Shown in pieces: positions 1 to 11,473 of a stretch of DNA of 64,000 bases. Position 1 is the stretch's first letter, and every line of letters begins with the position of its first letter. The notes beneath the pieces are model-generated. The model had not been told where the DNA came from, made no database searches, and saw nothing but the letters and a program-made list of their open reading frames with translations. The DNA is from Amphimedon queenslandica (taxonomy: Eukaryota; Porifera; Demospongiae; Haplosclerida; Niphatidae): positions 363,891-427,890 of the forward strand of contig NW_003546256.1 in NCBI RefSeq assembly GCF_000090795.2, written 5' to 3'. Both the position numbers and the translations under genes were made by a program.

Positions 1-2150
1 TGGTCATTGCATGCCCGAAACGTCCATATTCCAAGGTGCCCACCAAACGTCTCACAAATGATAGAGTTCCCTAAAAAGAAATAAATAAAGCAAGGACAAG
101 AAAAATACTTGCAGAATACTAATAATAATAATAATAATAATAAGTTCACATATGAGCATAATATGTATGCATGCAGAAGTATAACTACATAATTATATGG
201 TTTTGGCTTACTCCAGAGTTTCTGTATACAAAGACACGTCCCACCTCAGGACTATTGGCAGTACTAAACATTGGGGCAGCAACCAAAAGCTCATCGAATC
301 CATCACCAGTAAGATCAGCAGCTAGTATAGTGTGACCATAATACTCACCCAACTAGAGAGAGAGAGAGGGAGGGAGACAAAGAGCAATAAATAGCCTGCA
401 GTGTAAAAGTAATGCGACAAATACCTGCTCTCCATTCAATGGTTGAGTAAATATATTCAAATTCCTGTCATTCGAAAACACGTTAACCTAACAAATTTAA
501 TTGATATTTATTAACTGATGTACTTCTAATTAACATTCGTGCATGCGTGAAGTCGTCCACTCTTACTATTCCTTTATAAAGGTTTCTTCGTGGGACAGAG
601 ACGATGAAGTCTTCTCTCACAGTGTCAACTATGTGTCCTTTCGTTAGAGCATACCCTTGCCATGCGTAACCAGCAGTTCCTTCAGAAGTACCAGTTGTTC
701 GTAAATTACCACCTGATTCACGTCTGAACAAAGCACCTAATGACGCATACGCTAAATCATTAAATAACTTAGAATTTATTTCAATTACCAGCCCATGTGT
801 TTCTATTAGGTGCACCCATACCAATCTGTACGTTATTTGGAGAGGTTTCCTAATTAAAGGGACACACTAAAATAATAGTGTCTAGTTTACAAAACTTACG
901 GCAAATGTCACACTTGTTCCGATCTGACAGTCCCCACCATTTTGATTAGCTGTAAACAGATTTATAATGAGATGCATGCATGCATGCATGCAGGCAGACA
1001 CTTACTATTACAATAACTAAATTTTTGAAAGCCTTGAAGGTTACTGTTAGGAGTATAGTAACATACTCCTTGTGGTAGCCTTGAACCACCTCCATTGGTG
1101 TTGATGTATCTGTGACCACATGCCTACATGTGTGTGATAGGTGTGGTTAATCATTTATTATTGATTATTATTTTTACTAACAATAAAGTGACTTCCTTTG
1201 CTGTCCATGGCTCCTCCCAGGAACTGGTGTGACTTCCTTTCAGAGTCTATATCATCTAGACACACACACACACACACACACACATTATTATTATGAGAAA
1301 TTTTTGGGTGAATTTTGTAATAGCAGTAGAGCATTAAGAAGTAGTGTGAACACAAATTTTGTTCCACAATTTGGCACTAGTTACCATTTTATTCCTATCT
1401 TCCCCCACAAATTACTGATGAGGCCATTGAAATAGTGAATATTTTATTTTGACTGCAGTTTACACTGTACTTGATAGGGTTTACTTGGCAACGCAATTCA
1501 TAAGTACATATAATGCAATAATCACTGACTGTTTGCACTGTATACACTGCATGCAGGTGCTACAGACACAACACTAATGCATCATAAGCATGCAAGTATG
1601 GAATGTAATAGCTAGTTTAATGTGACAGCCAATCATTATGAGTCATGCATGCTTAAGCCTTTTATAGGTACATTATTAACTTAAAATGTACCTGGATCTA
1701 TATCATAAAGTCTTCTATCATCTCCATTATTGTCACCATTTAATGGTGAACAAATACCATTTTGTGCTAGAGAGCAAGTGAATATTACTCCAGTGTTTGG
1801 TACAGCATCGTTAGATCCATTAGCTGTGCCATTAGGAGCACTGACAATTATCCTGCATTGAAGGGAAAGAGATATTTTTAAAATAATTTAATTTTTTTGC
1901 AAAAAAATTTTGTGTTCAGTCTGCATGCATGCATGCATGCAAGAGGCTGTCCTTACCTTATGTCTGATGAGCTTAGCCTATGAAGCACAAGATTATAACC
2001 TAGGTATGAATAGTCATGCAAATTGCTCGGTTTGGTTCGAATTATAGGAGCAGTAGTATCTATATTCTGCCGGACACAGTAAGAAACACAGGCGAGACTA
2101 GAAAGGAGTGCAGCGAAAAGTATGAATCCGCAGCTGCCTCGGGACTTCAT
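1..2150 (-). CDS. Integrin alpha chain, N-terminal part (3' end beyond window)
   Basis: Alpha subunit of the integrin heterodimer, a cell-surface adhesion receptor. The first exon (1957-2150) encodes a hydrophobic signal peptide and then the start of the beta-propeller, with N-I-D-T-T-A-P and Y-L-G-Y-N-L-V-L-H. Later exons (about 1692-1852, 1010-1125, 898-950, 548-835, 197-350 and 1-72) continue the propeller. They contain an ACGHRY...GVCYY cysteine segment, several FG-GAP repeats (GYAWQGYAL, YGHTILAADL, YGRFGHAM) and a calcium-loop motif DLTGDGFDELLVAAP. FG-GAP repeats with a DxxGDGxxD loop are diagnostic of integrin alpha chains. Exon joins keep frame where I checked them (for example DIR/RIIVSAPNG). 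No I-domain insertion is seen in the part present. The ATG lies 376 bp from the divergent integrin beta start, so the two partner chains may share a promoter. The transmembrane region is outside the window. Confidence 0.9.
119..143. repeat. (TAA)n microsatellite in integrin alpha intron
   Basis: About eight copies of a TAA/AAT trinucleotide lie in the intron just before the last visible integrin alpha exon. This is a simple repeat with no coding content. Confidence 0.85.
1261..1284. repeat. (CA)n microsatellite in integrin alpha intron
   Basis: A run of twelve CA dinucleotides sits inside a roughly 560-bp intron of the integrin alpha gene (about 1126-1691). The rest of that intron is AT-rich and I see no other feature in it. 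Confidence 0.85.
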
Positions 2151-2526
2151 TTTTCCACAGTAGCTTTTTCTCGTTTGACCGCAACTCTGACTTAGTCGTC
2201 TGCCTATATCCAGCAGTGCTTATACACTCTAGCCTACAGTAAAACCTTTTTTGGTCAACTCTCGTCCACAACGACACCAAACACCACCGGACCCCGAGTT
2301 TTGTAATAATGACACGAAGACAAAAAGTCTACCGTATATTCACTCTAACAAAATGGCGACTGTACCGTACCGTAAGTAGTCTATTACGTAAGTTGACGTA
2401 GGTACCTTCATACCAACCTTAACCACAAGGAATAACTGCAGGATATCCTCTCATCAACTTTGTCTTATCCTCCTCCTCCTCCTTTCTCCTCTTCTTCTCT
2501 CTCTGCGTAGCTAACAGCGAAACCTA
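2151..2526. promoter_or_regulatory. Bidirectional promoter region, integrin alpha / integrin beta-A
   Basis: This 376-bp gap separates the divergent start codons of an integrin alpha and an integrin beta gene and holds no other gene. Visible candidate sites are a palindromic TTACGTAA at 2384-2391 with TGACGTA at 2394-2400 (bZIP/CRE-type), and CAAAATGGCGAC at 2349-2360 (close to the YY1 consensus). A pyrimidine-rich stretch of CTC/CTT units lies at about 2465-2505 just before the beta start. The site assignments are consensus matches by eye; the promoter role is inferred from position. Confidence 0.6.
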
Positions 2527-3275
2527 ATGAGAAATCTCTTATATTTACTACTGGGGCTTTGGTTAGCCTCTGAAAGTAAGCAGCAGATTAATAATTCATA
2601 AAATCAATGATACCCTCAGTGTGTGACTGTGTTTGTGTATATATTAAAGTGATTCTCTCCTCTCTCTTCTCTCTCTCTCACACACAGTTAAAGCTCAGTG
2701 TAGCAGTGCTACTACATGTAATGAGTGTTATGCTATACCTGACTGTACTTGGTGCTCTGATCCGAACTTCACTCCTACAGAAGTAAGAATGACACTATTA
2801 CATACATAGTACATACATATGTTGTTCACACACAACTGACTGTTGAATCAGTACAAAAGTGCTTCTGAAATGATGATGCCTCTGTATTAAGGATAGGTAT
2901 TATGGGCCCAATAATAAAGAGAGGTTACATTGTACGTGTATGTAATTGTGGTCATGGTTAGAGGGCATTCATATAATAGTTTACCATAACACCTGGATAA
3001 TCTACAAGAAACCACTTGCATTACTTGTACATTACGTATGTACAATAATTATTATTGTGTGATTTGTGTGTGGTTGATGGTTGATGGGTGTATCTTTGGT
3101 TAAATAAAGTATTTGTGGCATTTTTCTTGCTTGATATAATAATTATGTACACATCCTCATTTTGGTATAATAACTAAGTATTAAGTGTATTAAATTAATT
3201 ATTATTAATTGTACATTGAATTAGGATGTAAGGTTAACTTTGTTTGTATATTTCCTAATATGGTTTTCTATCTCT

Positions 3276-3323
<48 letters not shown>

Positions 3324-5438
3324 ACCTCTCTCTCCCTACCTCTCTCCCCCTCCCCCCCCTCTCTCTCTCTCTCAGGGTCAGCCAAGATGTGGAACTCGCG
3401 GTAGCCTTTCATCATACTGTAATATGATTGATGATGTGCAGAGCTCTACCATGTTGGATGAAGTAATGATCACATGACCTCCCACTCACATGACAGTCAC
3501 ATGATAATAATAGAAGCTAACTTAAGCATAATTGTTATTGTTTCAATTTAGAGAGAATTAAATTCTGACAATCAAATATCTATTAATAAAGCTACAGTTA
3601 ATCTAAGAGCTGGTAATAATAATAATGTGGAAGTTTATGCTATTTTAATATGTTTCTCTTTTCTCTCTCTCCTTGTCCAAAGGTGATAGTCAAACAGTTA
3701 GCGTGTCCATCGTACCTGCTGAGAACTTTCCTCTTGATTTATATTTCTTGCTCGATCTTTCAGCTTCTCTTGACGACGATTTAGATACCATAAAGAGCAT
3801 CTCCCAAGACATTGGTAGGTACATAAATTTAGCATTTCTTATCTCCCCTCCCTCCCTCTCTCAGTTGATGTAATTAGGAACATATCGACTCGTTTTCAAG
3901 TTGGTTTCGGTACTTACGTCGACAAGTTAACGATGCCCTATATCTCTAACATTCAACTCCGGAATGGCTGCCCTAACATGCCATGTGCACTCCCTTTCAG
4001 TTACGTTCACAATATAAACCTGACCAATAACTCCGTTCTCTTTTCTGTAAGATATTGTCAGAATTTTTTGTTAATCCTCTTCTTTAACTCCTCTCCTTCT
4101 TCAGAATGGCTTCCAAAATACTCAAATATCCACCAATGCTGATGACCCAGAAGGAACTTTTGATGCCATTTTTCAAGCAGCTCTCTGTGACTCTGTAAAT
4201 GCTTCTCTTTCTCTCCGATAGTCATTCCTTCTTTTTTTTTCAGGTTGTCGGCTGGAGACCGAATGCCAGGAAGATTTTATTGGTACTCACCGACGATAGT
4301 GCCCACACAGCTGGAGATGGGAAGGTCTTGCACGTCCCTCCCTCAATTGCTCTTTGATAATTTTATCTTTTCTTTTATAGCTTGCAGGAATTGTGAGGCC
4401 TCCACCATTTGAGTGTTTGACAACTCTTGAGGAATCAACTGGAAGAATAACTTATACTAGCAACTTGTTATATGTAAGAGAGATGGAGAGAGAGGTTTAA
4501 TGTTAATCACATGTGTATACCCCCAGGATTTTCCATCAGTTAATCAGATAAGGCAGGTTCTTACCGAAAACACTATAGTACCAATTTTCGCTGTCACTGA
4601 GACAAATGTAAAGATTTATAATGACATTTCTTCTCTCCTTGAAGGAACTAATGCCGCAACTGTAGCCATATCTAGCGATTCGGATAATATTATCAATGTT
4701 ATTGAGACTGCATATGAGGTAGAGAGGGGGAAAGGAGAGAGAGAGGCTTAAAACCATTTCTTATGTTTATAGGCAGCTGTCTCTAATGTGGCATTATCAT
4801 TTGAAACACAGCCAGGTGTGACAATAACTTATGAAGCAACATGCCCCGAGTAAGACAAGTTCATTGTGTGGGCGTGGGTTTTGGTGGATTCAAAACTCTT
4901 GTGCTGCTATTGTGGTGCTTCTCAGCTCATGAAGCATGCCTTGTGGGAAACCCTGTATATTAATAATTTAATTTTTCCGGGTTTTAACTTGCATCACTGT
5001 AAAGCAGTACATGTACATATACTTGTTGATAATAATACTGACTCTGTGTTTCTCCCTCAGAAATGCCACTGCTAATCCTAACGGTCGCTCTTGCTCAGGT
5101 GTCCTAGTTAACACTACAACAACTTTCAATATAAATATAAGACTTGACGGATGTCCACAAGAACAAAACTTCACAAAGTACTAATCCTCCTTTCTCCTCC
5201 ATTTACTCATCTCTTTATATTATTACAGGACCTTCACTATGAGGGTTCCTGCTTATGGTGCTTTTGAAATTGAGGTTAATGCCATTTGTGCTTGTGACTG
5301 TCACCGATTTGCTGTAAGTTACCTCTTCATGCTTGACCACACCCATCACCCTAACCCCCCCCCAGGTTGTTAATAGTACACAGTGCAATAGTAATGGAAC
5401 ATTTTCTTGTGGGGTCTGTGACTGTAATGCAGGATGGT

Positions 5439-5484
<46 letters not shown>

Positions 5485-7201
5485 ATCCTCTTAATTACAG
5501 GTCTGGTGATAGATGTGATTGTCCTCAAGAAGAAGAACCCACTTGCCCGTTAGTTTAAATGATTAATGTAATAATTATCACCTTTTAAAAACCTTTAGCA
5601 TGTCTGGTGGTTCGGAGTGTCGTAACAGAGGGAGCTGTGACTGTGGGACCTGCAGGTGTACCGAGCCCAACTTTGTTCCTATTAATAATGGAGACTTGTA
5701 CAATGTTACAAGAGTCAGTGCCACTGATTCTGGATATGCTATTGTGGTATGTGTGGACACATTAAGTCATCAGTCTCTCTCTCTCTTTATCTCTCCTCTT
5801 TAATCTTTACCTTTTAGTCTGAGCAGCCATTTGTCAATGGTACTGCTTGCGAATGTGACAACTTTTCTTGTCGGAGGAATGGCTCCCAGTTTGTCTGCAG
5901 TGGATCTACTAACGGTATTTATTTCTATATGCATCTACATGTAGCTTTAACTCATTCTCTCCCCCTCCCTCTCTCTCTCTCTTTCTCTCTCCCCCCCTCT
6001 CTCTCTCCCTCCCTCTCTCTCTCTCTCTCCCTCTCTCTCTCTCCCTCCCTCTCTCTCCCTCCCTCTCTCTCTCTCCCTCCCTCTCTCCAGGTGATTGTGT
6101 ATGTCGCAGTACTGGCCCAGTCTGTCAGTGTAAGACCAGTTCATATGGTGGGTTCCCCTTCACTGGTGATGCCTGTCAGTGCAATGTGGCCTACTGCTAC
6201 GACCCCAGCGTCCCTTACAATCCTAACACAACAATGGTACAAATGAGTTAAAGAGAGAGAGAGAGAAGATACGTCTGTGTGTAATGAATTATTTATAATC
6301 TCTTGCTTCCATTAGCCGTGTAGTGGACGTGGTTCATGCTCCAGTTGCAATCGTGATCAACCCTGTGCCTGTGGGTTAGGGTTCACTGGCCGCTACTGTG
6401 AGATTACTAGCAATCCAGTCAGAGCCAGCTGCAATGGGAACCGAGACTGCATTAGGTGTATTGCTGACAATCCTAACTACCAAAATGAATGTCCATGTCA
6501 AGCTACTGCTAACTTCCGATACAGTAGACTACCTGCAGACAATGAGGATCATGTAATCACAGGTAAAAAAATCAACTATTTCACACACACACACACACAC
6601 ACATACACACACACACATGTACATGTGTAAATACGTGTTACAACTGTCCATATTTCTTCTCTGTAGATTCAGGTGCTGATTCAAGCACCACTCAACGTTG
6701 TACTTTCACTACAGCTGACCCTTTCTGCACATACGTCTATCACATAGCCTTGCCTCAGATTGATATGCCAGGGGGCAGTTTTGTCGCCGTTGAACCCGAT
6801 GGAGGTTATTATAATAATAATGTGTTTTTAAGTCTTTCTCCTTCCTCTCTTTCTCACAGCCTGTTTTCCGTTAAGGTGGTGGGAGCTTGCTCTCATTTTG
6901 CTAGCAGTTCTCATATTGATTGGTATCCTCATAATAACCATCATAAAGATTTGCTTCATATTGGCGGTAAGATTTCTGCGAAAATATATAAATTTTAACT
7001 GGCTTTTTATGTCAAATTTTAACAGGACCGAGCCGAATGGAAGAAATTTGAAAAAGAAGTTGCCGAAACAGATTTATCAAAGGTAATAATTAGAATTTAA
7101 GCTTGTTCAGTATTATAATGTATTATTTTTTGTAGAATTTTAATCCACTGTACCACAGTCCAGCAGTGAAATATGATAATATTGCTTTTGGAAAGGAATG
7201 A
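2527..7201 (+). CDS. Integrin beta chain A (complete, multi-exon)
   Basis: Integrin beta subunit, the ligand-binding and talin-binding partner of an alpha chain at the plasma membrane. The start ATG opens a hydrophobic signal peptide (MRNLLYLLLGLWLASE). Next is a cysteine-rich PSI domain (CNECYAIPDCTWC), then the beta-I domain with MIDAS motif DLSAS followed by DDD (exon about 3682-3815), and further I-domain exons with FGTYVDKL and LVLTDDSAHTAGDGK. Cysteine-rich I-EGF repeats cover about 5230-6560, followed by a membrane-proximal domain. The transmembrane helix near 6880-6965 (WWELALILLAVLILIG) leads to the tail DRAEWKKFEKEV with an NPLY motif. The second tail motif, NPxY in most integrins, reads DNIAF here. 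Roughly twenty short exons, all with GT-AG joins where checked. A tandem paralogue follows 416 bp downstream on the same strand. Confidence 0.94.
3280..3376 (+). repeat. (TC)n-rich tract forming an intronic polypyrimidine tract
   Basis: A long CT/CTCC repeat ends directly in the 3' splice site (ctctctcag) of the next integrin beta-A exon. It encodes no protein; serine-leucine ORFs drawn through it are artefacts. Confidence 0.85.
4860..4955 (+). repeat. Fragment of dispersed repeat ending TGTGGGAAACCCTG
   Basis: This intronic segment of integrin beta-A ends in TGTGGGAAACCCTG (4942-4955). Close versions of the same end occur near 23002, 41124, 50333 and, inverted, 59958. It looks like one terminus of a dispersed element. 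Confidence 0.55.
5441..5480. repeat. (GT)20 microsatellite abutting a splice donor
   Basis: Twenty GT dinucleotides begin within the 5' splice site of the integrin beta-A exon ending at about 5435 (GG then gtaagtgtgt). The repeat therefore supplies most of this short intron. Confidence 0.85.
5955..6090 (+). repeat. CT/CCT-rich tract in integrin beta-A intron
   Basis: About 135 bp of CTCT/CCCTCC repeats lead straight into the acceptor (ctctccag) of the next EGF-encoding exon. It is another microsatellite serving as a polypyrimidine tract. Confidence 0.85.
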
Positions 7202-7617
7202 GCTTTAAGACAATAATTTAACTCTAATATTTTTCTTTTGTTTTCCTTTCTCTCTCTCTCACTCTCATAGTGGTAGTATCATAATGAATACAATAGGCCT
7301 GCAGTTTAAGCATTTGTGTTTTTGTGTTTTTAAAAAAATAAATTTTTAATAATTATTACTAAAGAGAAATTATTTCTTTGCTGTATCATAGCTCAAGTTA
7401 TCAATAATTAGAAAACATATGCCCCCGCGAGGAAAATGTTTCTCGTGGGCTTGTTCGCGCATTAATACCGAAATTGGTAAAAATTGTTCGCCAAATGCCA
7501 ATTGTGGTAATCCTGGTAGCGATTAGAAAGAGAGAGCAACAGAAAAAGCAGTAGGAGTCGAGTATCAGACAGAAAACAGAGACTGAAGTAGCTGAAAGAC
7601 TGCAAGAAGTCGACATC
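7202..7617 (+). other. Spacer between the tandem integrin beta genes
   Basis: This 416-bp region holds the 3' UTR of beta-A, with an AATAAA-type signal near 7338 in an A/T-rich run, and the promoter of beta-B. A short imperfect inverted repeat is visible around 7423-7452 (CGCGAGGAAA against TTTCTCGTGG). GC-rich half-sites such as TTCGCGCATTAA lie near 7452. No coding exon is seen. Confidence 0.6.
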
Positions 7618-10600
7618 ATGCATCTCTTACTAGCACTGGCTGTAATACTGCACTTTGGATCTATACAAGGTAAGAACGACTGAGGACTGAGATAAGCCAC
7701 TACTATGAGCTATCAAAACTTCTCTCTCTCTTTTTTCTGTTAGTCTATTCGCAAGATACTAACTTAATTTGCAACGCTCAGACGAGCTGTAACGACTGCA
7801 TACAAGCATCTCCATCATGTATTTGGTGTGCAGACCCGGTAAGTATTATCAAAAATGCATTATACTCGGGCCATGTATGCATGTACAGTGTATGTCAAAG
7901 TTTAGAAAAATCTGGTTTGATTATTCTAAATGCAGATAAGTGTATTTTTTTGGCTAATAGTAGTGTATTTTACTGGGTGATTTATGAGCTAATGATAATA
8001 GCATATGTACTATTACTGCAGAATCACAGTGGGACAAGGTGTTATTCAGGCCAGACTAGCAACGTTGATTGTAGTAGCAGCAACTCATCTACCAATTACA
8101 TTCAGAATCCAGCTAGTCGAGTCATTAGCCAAAGCAATGTGAGTTAATTATCATGCATGCATATATAGTGTTAAATGATGTAAAAGTATCACTCATTAAC
8201 ACAAGCGCATGAACAGCCATCATAATAGAAGATTGATACTCAGTGATTTTTGTAATAATGCACATTCATTTCCCAATCAAACCCATACATGGCATTGTTA
8301 AAGTTAATGATGTATGCATGCTGATATTGCTTAAATGACAACCAATGACAACTATTCAATTTTATTGATACACATGCATTCATGTAAAAGACTACACAGC
8401 TACATATTTATGATGCCACAAACCAAACTAAGTACACATGTTAATAATGCACTCGTGATAATAATGACATTATACTGTCCATTAATCACCAATCACTGTC
8501 ACCAATATAGGACTCATTTACAGACTTAAATCAAATCTCACCACAGAGTGTCAGCATTAGCATCAGAAGAGGTATGTGAACACTGTAAACACACAAAACA
8601 CTTATAAGACATCACACTGTCACTACTTAATTCTCCATTGCTTGAGGATATGACAGTAATGTTTAGGTTATGATGGCATGCATGACACCTATATGAAATG
8701 TTGTGATAGAACATATCTCATATTTTTATTTGTAATAGGTCAGCCAGTTAAATTTAATGTGACAGTAAAGCCTGCACCTAACTTTCCATTGGACCTTTAT
8801 CTATTAATGGATCTATCCTACTCTATGAACAATGACTTGGATCACTTGAAAAGTCTTGGAGGTCGAATTGGTGAGACTAAAAATGAGAAAACTAAGTCAT
8901 ATTTGCCACATTTTCTGTAGCTGACACAATAAGGAGTATCAGTACTAACTATCAGCTTGGATTTGGGACGTTTGTAGATAAACCATTAGCTCCATATGTT
9001 GATACTAGACCGTGAGCAAGAGAGAAGAGATAGAGAGGGAAAAAGAAATGGAGAGAAATATTGTGATTTATAGCTATATAATCTAATAATTGACTTTTCT
9101 CTTTCTTCCATCTAGTGGTGCAAAACCATGTGGCACATGCCAAGTTCCATACAGCTTCAGGCACGTTATATCACTAGGGAATGACAGTGACAGATTTAAT
9201 GTAAGAGACAGAGAGAGACAGAGAGAGAGAAAGGAAGAGCAAACAATTATTGTCTGTCAAAGAAGACATAATTCAAAATTCTATGTTGTCTGATCCTTTG
9301 CCCACATTAAGGAGAATTGAATCAGTAGACTGTAAACAAACTACCCACAAAACACATGCACACACACACACACACACTTACCATAGGATAACTTGCACTT
9401 ATCTTAAACTACCTTTCCTCTTCAAATACAATAACAAGGCTATACGCAAAAAATACAATAATGCATCTGCTCCATCATCACCCACCCCCTCTCTCTTTCT
9501 CTTTCATTTAGCAAGGTGTACAGGAGAGGATTATCAGTGGTAATCGTGATGCACCTGAAGGAGGTTTCGATGGATTCTTGCAGTCAATAGTTTGTCAAGA
9601 TGTGAGCCCATACACACACACAGTGGGATAAGGACACCTTATAATAATAAGAACATTTTGTAATGTCGTGATTGGTACAAACCAGTACCTCTAAAATGAG
9701 GATACCTTTGTATTGAAAAGAAATAGTTTAGGCCCTATATACAGCACAGTGCATGTATCAAATACTATAAATAATTTGTTCAAATGTGGTAATATTAGAT
9801 TAGTGGGAGTATTAATGGATTCGAAACCACCTCTAAGTGGATGTGCATTCCTTGACCATAAACTAATATTTGATTAGCATTATATCACATGATTCTCTCT
9901 CTCTACAGCTTATTGGCTGGAGAAGGAATGCACGTCATTTACTATTGTACATTACTGATGCTGGCTTTCATTATGCTGGAGATGGAAAGGTACACATAAA
10001 ATAACTGAATAAAACAAAGTGAAAATAAATGCATATTATGGTTTATAAAAACACTATACTTTTGATAAATAATTGAACAATTTTTGTAATTAAAAACAAT
10101 AACATACTACACTAATTTCTTCCTCCCCCTCCCTCTCTCTCTCTCTCTCATAGCTTGGAGGTGCAGTCATACCTCACAACGGACAATGTTTGATGCCATC
10201 ACAGCCAGCCAATGGAAATCCTGTTGACTATACACAGTACGATGTATACGTAAGTAAAATAAAAATAACAATAACAACAGAATTACCGTATTAATAGGAT
10301 TACCCATCAATTGGTCAAATAAGGCAAAAGCTAAGAGAATATGACATCATCCCACTATTTGCTGCAGAGTCATCAGCTGAACCATTCTATACAGTCAGTA
10401 ATGAAATAAAAGCAGTTCAATATACGTATTAATATAATTAATTATAATACTAATTAAAGAAGCATTACAGTATACACACTAAACCTGTTACTGTAGGCAC
10501 TAGCTAGTGAATTGGAGGGAGCTGATGTTGGAGAGCTAGCAAGTGACTCAAGCAACGTTCTAACACTAATACAAGAATCTTATACTGTTAGTGATACACT

Positions 10601-11418
10601 AAACCTTTGACATAACTCTCTCTCTCTCTCTCTCTCTTTCATGCAGAGAGTATCACAGAGGGTCATCATTTCACCAGATAATGTACCAGGACTCTCTTTC
10701 AATATAACTCCAATATCATGCCCAACGTAATCTAAATTTAATATACACAGTACACACATGTACAGTCATGCACAACCCATACTACTGTACACTTGATCCA
10801 TATAAATCCATAACAGTTTATGCTACAGCTATTCCAATGCAATGCCTCCACATTCACAACCGATGTGCATTTCACACATGGTTGTGGTATAGTATCTACT
10901 ACTCTCTTAATAAAAGTTATAGATTCCTCAAGTTGCATTGTCATTATATCACACACACACACACACAACATGCATGTATATGCATGTATTGTGTATCAGT
11001 AAGTCCATCACTTGTTTCATTGTTTAGGATTGTTGGACAAGCTTGTGAAGGTGTGACTTTAGATAGCAACGCAACATTCGAAATAACAGCAAACCTTCTT
11101 CAATGCTCAGAAGCATTAACACAACAAGCAACAATGTGAATAAACAAAATAAATAAATAATAATAATAATAATAATAATATGCTCTCTCTCTCTCTCAGG
11201 GTTACTTTCAGAGTGTTAGGATTTGGCTCTTTTACTGTTAACGTTAGCACAATATGTTCTTGTGAATGTGAGCAACAACAGGTATTAGAATAACTCATCA
11301 ATGATTCATCAACCAACTCATTTAACAGGACATAAACAGTACCGCCTGTAGCACCTTTGGGACATCAAGTTGTGGAATATGCCAGTGCAATGAAGGAAGG
11401 TAAGAATACAAAGAGAGA

Positions 11419-11473
<55 letters not shown>

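Noticed and set aside
2030-2045. TGGTTCGAATT resembling a tRNA T-loop box
   Set aside because: It lies inside the integrin alpha first exon and no matching A box or acceptor stem is nearby.
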